Assembly (NCBI GenBank): GCA_947652855.1
Contig: CANTEO010000044.1
Coordinates: 1-23,148 of the forward strand
Source: an uncultured Roseburia sp.
GTDB lineage: Bacteria > Bacillota > Clostridia > Lachnospirales > Lachnospiraceae
DNA length: 23,148 nt
Direction of reading: 5' to 3'
Both the position numbers and the translations under genes were made by a program. Shown here piece by piece: positions 21,713 to 23,148 of the stretch (positions within the stretch are counted from its first letter, which is position 1; every line of letters begins with the position of its first letter). The notes under the pieces were generated by a model. That model was not told the origin of the DNA, did not search any database, and saw only the letters and a list, made by a program, of their open reading frames with translations.

Positions 21713-22447
21713 CTACTTTATTGTAACGCTCTTTGTAATGGAGCTATAGCTCTTTTCCTTTTTTGTCTTAATCCCATTAATCGTAATGGTATACTTCTCT
21801 CCCTTTTTCATGCCCGCAATCATAACCTTCACATTTCCTTTTGACTTTTTCACAATTTTCGCATCACAGGCATTGCCCTGGGAATCTGTCACGCTGACCG
21901 TCGCGTCCTTATAAAACGCCGCCGAATTCATTTTTAAAATTACGAACTTCCCGTCCGTCACTTGCGTCTTGCCGACTTTGTTCTGTGTCTTCATGCCTTT
22001 TGCCACAAACTCTTTGATAATTGTCACCGGCTCTGCCGAATCTTTACCAAGGATTCCGTCCACTGTCAGCGTGTATGTCTGTCCTTTTACCAAGCCGCTC
22101 ACTGACGCCGACATAAGATTTTTGTTTTTCTTCAATATCTTACATGGCATCTCGCTGCCGTTCGCATCTGTAATCACTGCCTTAAGGGCATCTGTATAAG
22201 TCACTTTTTGCTTAAATGAAACATTCACCTTTCCTGATGATGTACAGGTGACCTTTCCTACCTCCTGGCTCTTTGCTTTCGTCTGAGTCGATTCCGGCGC
22301 CTTCTCTGGCTTCTTCGCCTTCACTTGAGCGACTGCCGCCACTCTGGATTCACCTGGCTGCTGCGCAAACGCCGCTCCAGGCGCTCCCACCATCATGCTC
22401 ATTGCCAACGCTCCTGCCACCATGCCTTTTACATTTTTTCTTTTCAT
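21713..22447 (-). CDS. Secreted protein with two Ig/FN3-like domains
   Basis: The 244-residue product starts at ATG 22447. A signal peptide (MKRKNVKGMVAGALAMSMMV, cleavage after AFA) is followed by a Lys/Ala/Pro-rich spacer (31-62). Two related beta domains follow, at about 63-150 and 155-244. Both carry the pattern 'xVTDxxGxxCxAKIxKKxKxxxxVxIxGxxKGxxYTxTxxGI', for example SVTDSQGNACDAKIVKKSKG and VMIAGMKKGEKYTITINGI. They resemble bacterial Ig-like or fibronectin type III folds. No anchor or catalytic motif is visible. The gene is 38 bases upstream of the ECF sigma gene and probably cotranscribed, so it could be the surface sensor partner or a target of the sigma/anti-sigma pair. Its ribosome site is buried in a hairpin. 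Confidence 0.7.
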   Translation of the reverse strand: MKRKNVKGMVAGALAMSMMVGAPGAAFAQQPGESRVAAVAQVKAKKPEKAPESTQTKAKSQEVGKVTCTSSGKVNVSFKQKVTYTDALKAVITDANGSEMPCKILKKNKNLMSASVSGLVKGQTYTLTVDGILGKDSAEPVTIIKEFVAKGMKTQNKVGKTQVTDGKFVILKMNSAAFYKDATVSVTDSQGNACDAKIVKKSKGNVKVMIAGMKKGEKYTITINGIKTKKEKSYSSITKSVTIK

Positions 22448-22448
22448 A

Positions 22449-22505
22449 AAAAATACCTCCTTTGCTCTTGACTGATACTAAGATAACGCAAAAGAAGGTA
22501 TTTTT
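22449..22505 (-). promoter_or_regulatory. Hairpin that hides the ribosome site of the secreted protein gene
   Basis: On the minus strand AAAAATACCTTCTTTTGC (22505-22488) pairs with GCAAAGGAGGTATTTTT (22465-22449). The result is 17 base pairs, with one G-U and one bulged T, around a 22-base loop. The AGGAGG ribosome site is inside the stem and the ATG follows at 22447. The stem ends in a run of T, so it can also be read as an intrinsic terminator for the response regulator gene 12 bases upstream. A weak promoter (TTGAAA, 17 bases, AATAAA) may overlap its left arm. Confidence 0.65.
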
Positions 22506-22517
22506 ATTGCACCTAAT

Positions 22518-23096
22518 TTATATTTTTTCAAAAAAATGATCCACTTCTTGCTTAATTAATTCCGGAGAAAGCGATTTGGGCAAATATCCCTGCGGCTTAA
22601 GCCCCGCCACTTTTTTGACGCTTTCCCGATCCGCCTTGCTGGTTAAAAAAATAACCGGAATATCCACAAAATCCTTCTCAGAGCGAATCATTTCCAAAAT
22701 CTGGTTACCCTCGCAGACAGGCATCTCATAATCCAATAAAACCAAGTCCGGCCTGCATAGCGTAATGCTTCTAAAAGCAGACAGCCCTGATGTCGCCGTC
22801 ACCACCTCATAATCGTCGCCAAGCAATTGCTGCAGCATCTGCAGCATAAATTCTGAATCATCAACCACAAGCAGCTTCTTCTTTACGCTTACCGCAGCCT
22901 TCTCCATCTTATTCTGACTTAAGTAAGTCTCAACCTTTGCCATGGCATTTTCCGTAATGATAGACACGCCGCCCTCATCCGTATAGGTATCTGTTGCAGT
23001 CATGCAAAACGCAAAATATCCTTTTCCGGTATCAAACAAAAAGCTATATTGTGGGCTGTTTTTTTCAAATATCTTCTGAAACCGTCCATAATTCAC
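22518..23096 (-). CDS. Response regulator receiver protein with uncharacterised N-domain
   Basis: The 192-residue frame opens at GTG 23096, with an in-frame stop 12 bases upstream and no ribosome site before it, so the true 5' end is uncertain. Residues 1-72 are an unrecognised domain (YGRFQKIFEKNSPQYSFLFD, then AKVETYLSQNKMEKA). Residues 74-192 are a complete receiver: KKLLVVDDSEFMLQMLQQLL with Asp79/Asp80, phosphoacceptor Asp122 in LLDYEMP, Thr152 in FLTSK and Lys174 in YLPKS. There is no output domain after the receiver, so it probably acts through protein contact or through its N-domain. A frameshift or truncation of a longer N-terminus is possible. The stop lies 12 bases before the ribosome-site hairpin. 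Confidence 0.75.
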   Translation of the reverse strand: MNYGRFQKIFEKNSPQYSFLFDTGKGYFAFCMTATDTYTDEGGVSIITENAMAKVETYLSQNKMEKAAVSVKKKLLVVDDSEFMLQMLQQLLGDDYEVVTATSGLSAFRSITLCRPDLVLLDYEMPVCEGNQILEMIRSEKDFVDIPVIFLTSKADRESVKKVAGLKPQGYLPKSLSPELIKQEVDHFFEKI

Positions 23097-23110
23097 AATG
23101 TCATTAACTT

Positions 23111-23148
23111 AAGGAATCTTTTACATTTAAAGTTGTAGAAGGTTCCTT
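23111..23148. repeat. Inverted repeat at the right edge
   Basis: AAGGAATCTTTTACA (23111-23125) and TGTAGAAGGTTCCTT (23134-23148) can form a 15-bp stem in a plus-strand RNA, counting two G-U pairs, with an 8-base loop. In a minus-strand RNA the same two positions are C-A mismatches. It ends exactly at the window edge and may be longer. Confidence 0.45.

Overview
The window looks like the chromosome of a low-to-mid GC, Gram-positive anaerobe of the class Clostridia, most likely Lachnospiraceae. The reasons are AGGAGG-type ribosome sites, gene content (two feoA plus feoB plus a Cys-rich Feo peptide, the DUF5711/CvpA/LysM set, a dnaX-ybaB-recR operon led by pfkA, a FliD-like protein with a Tyr-Cys C-terminus, an RsgI-like anti-sigma factor) and sigma-A-type promoters. 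This placement is inferred from family recognition, not from a search. Nearly every gene is on the minus strand; the FliD-like gene is the only well-supported plus-strand gene.

Layout, left to right. 1-514: 5' end of a secreted Pro/Glu-repeat protein that runs off the edge. 515-1289: accessory-looking DNA with two inverted copies of a palindromic hairpin, paired TGACCCC repeats resembling an insertion-sequence end, and a plus-strand promoter/terminator pair. 1290-4243: ferrous iron uptake operon (feoA2, feoA1, feoB, Cys-rich peptide) with two promoters that each carry a similar dyad. 4257-6895: two paralogous secreted leucine-rich-repeat proteins preceded by a 39-codon signal-peptide gene. 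7198-10581: an envelope cluster (MPN-like/TM/LysM protein, DUF5711 propeller-like protein, CvpA-like protein). 10847-14462: pfkA-dnaX-ybaB-recR. 14640-16109: structured leader and FliD-like protein. 16148-18891: nudC-lepB-glycosyltransferase operon. 19061-23096: TipAS-like regulator, RsgI-like anti-sigma factor, ECF sigma factor, secreted two-domain protein and a response regulator.

How the genes may work together. The Feo genes form one iron-responsive unit. The core operon joins glycolysis (pfkA) with clamp loading and recombinational repair. The right end reads as a cell-surface signalling block: receiver protein, a secreted protein whose ribosome site is buried in a hairpin, then an ECF sigma/RsgI pair overlapping by ATGA. 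The 3' end of rsgI runs into a MerR-type promoter (19-bp spacer) for a TipAS-like gene whose own DNA-binding domain has lost its wing.

The most interesting items are the rsgI/MerR-promoter junction with the deleted DNA-binding domain, the ribosome-site hairpin at 22449-22505, the short secreted peptide ahead of the LRR genes, and a predicted catalytically dead MPN domain fused to LysM. No tRNA, rRNA, CRISPR array or intact transposase gene was seen.
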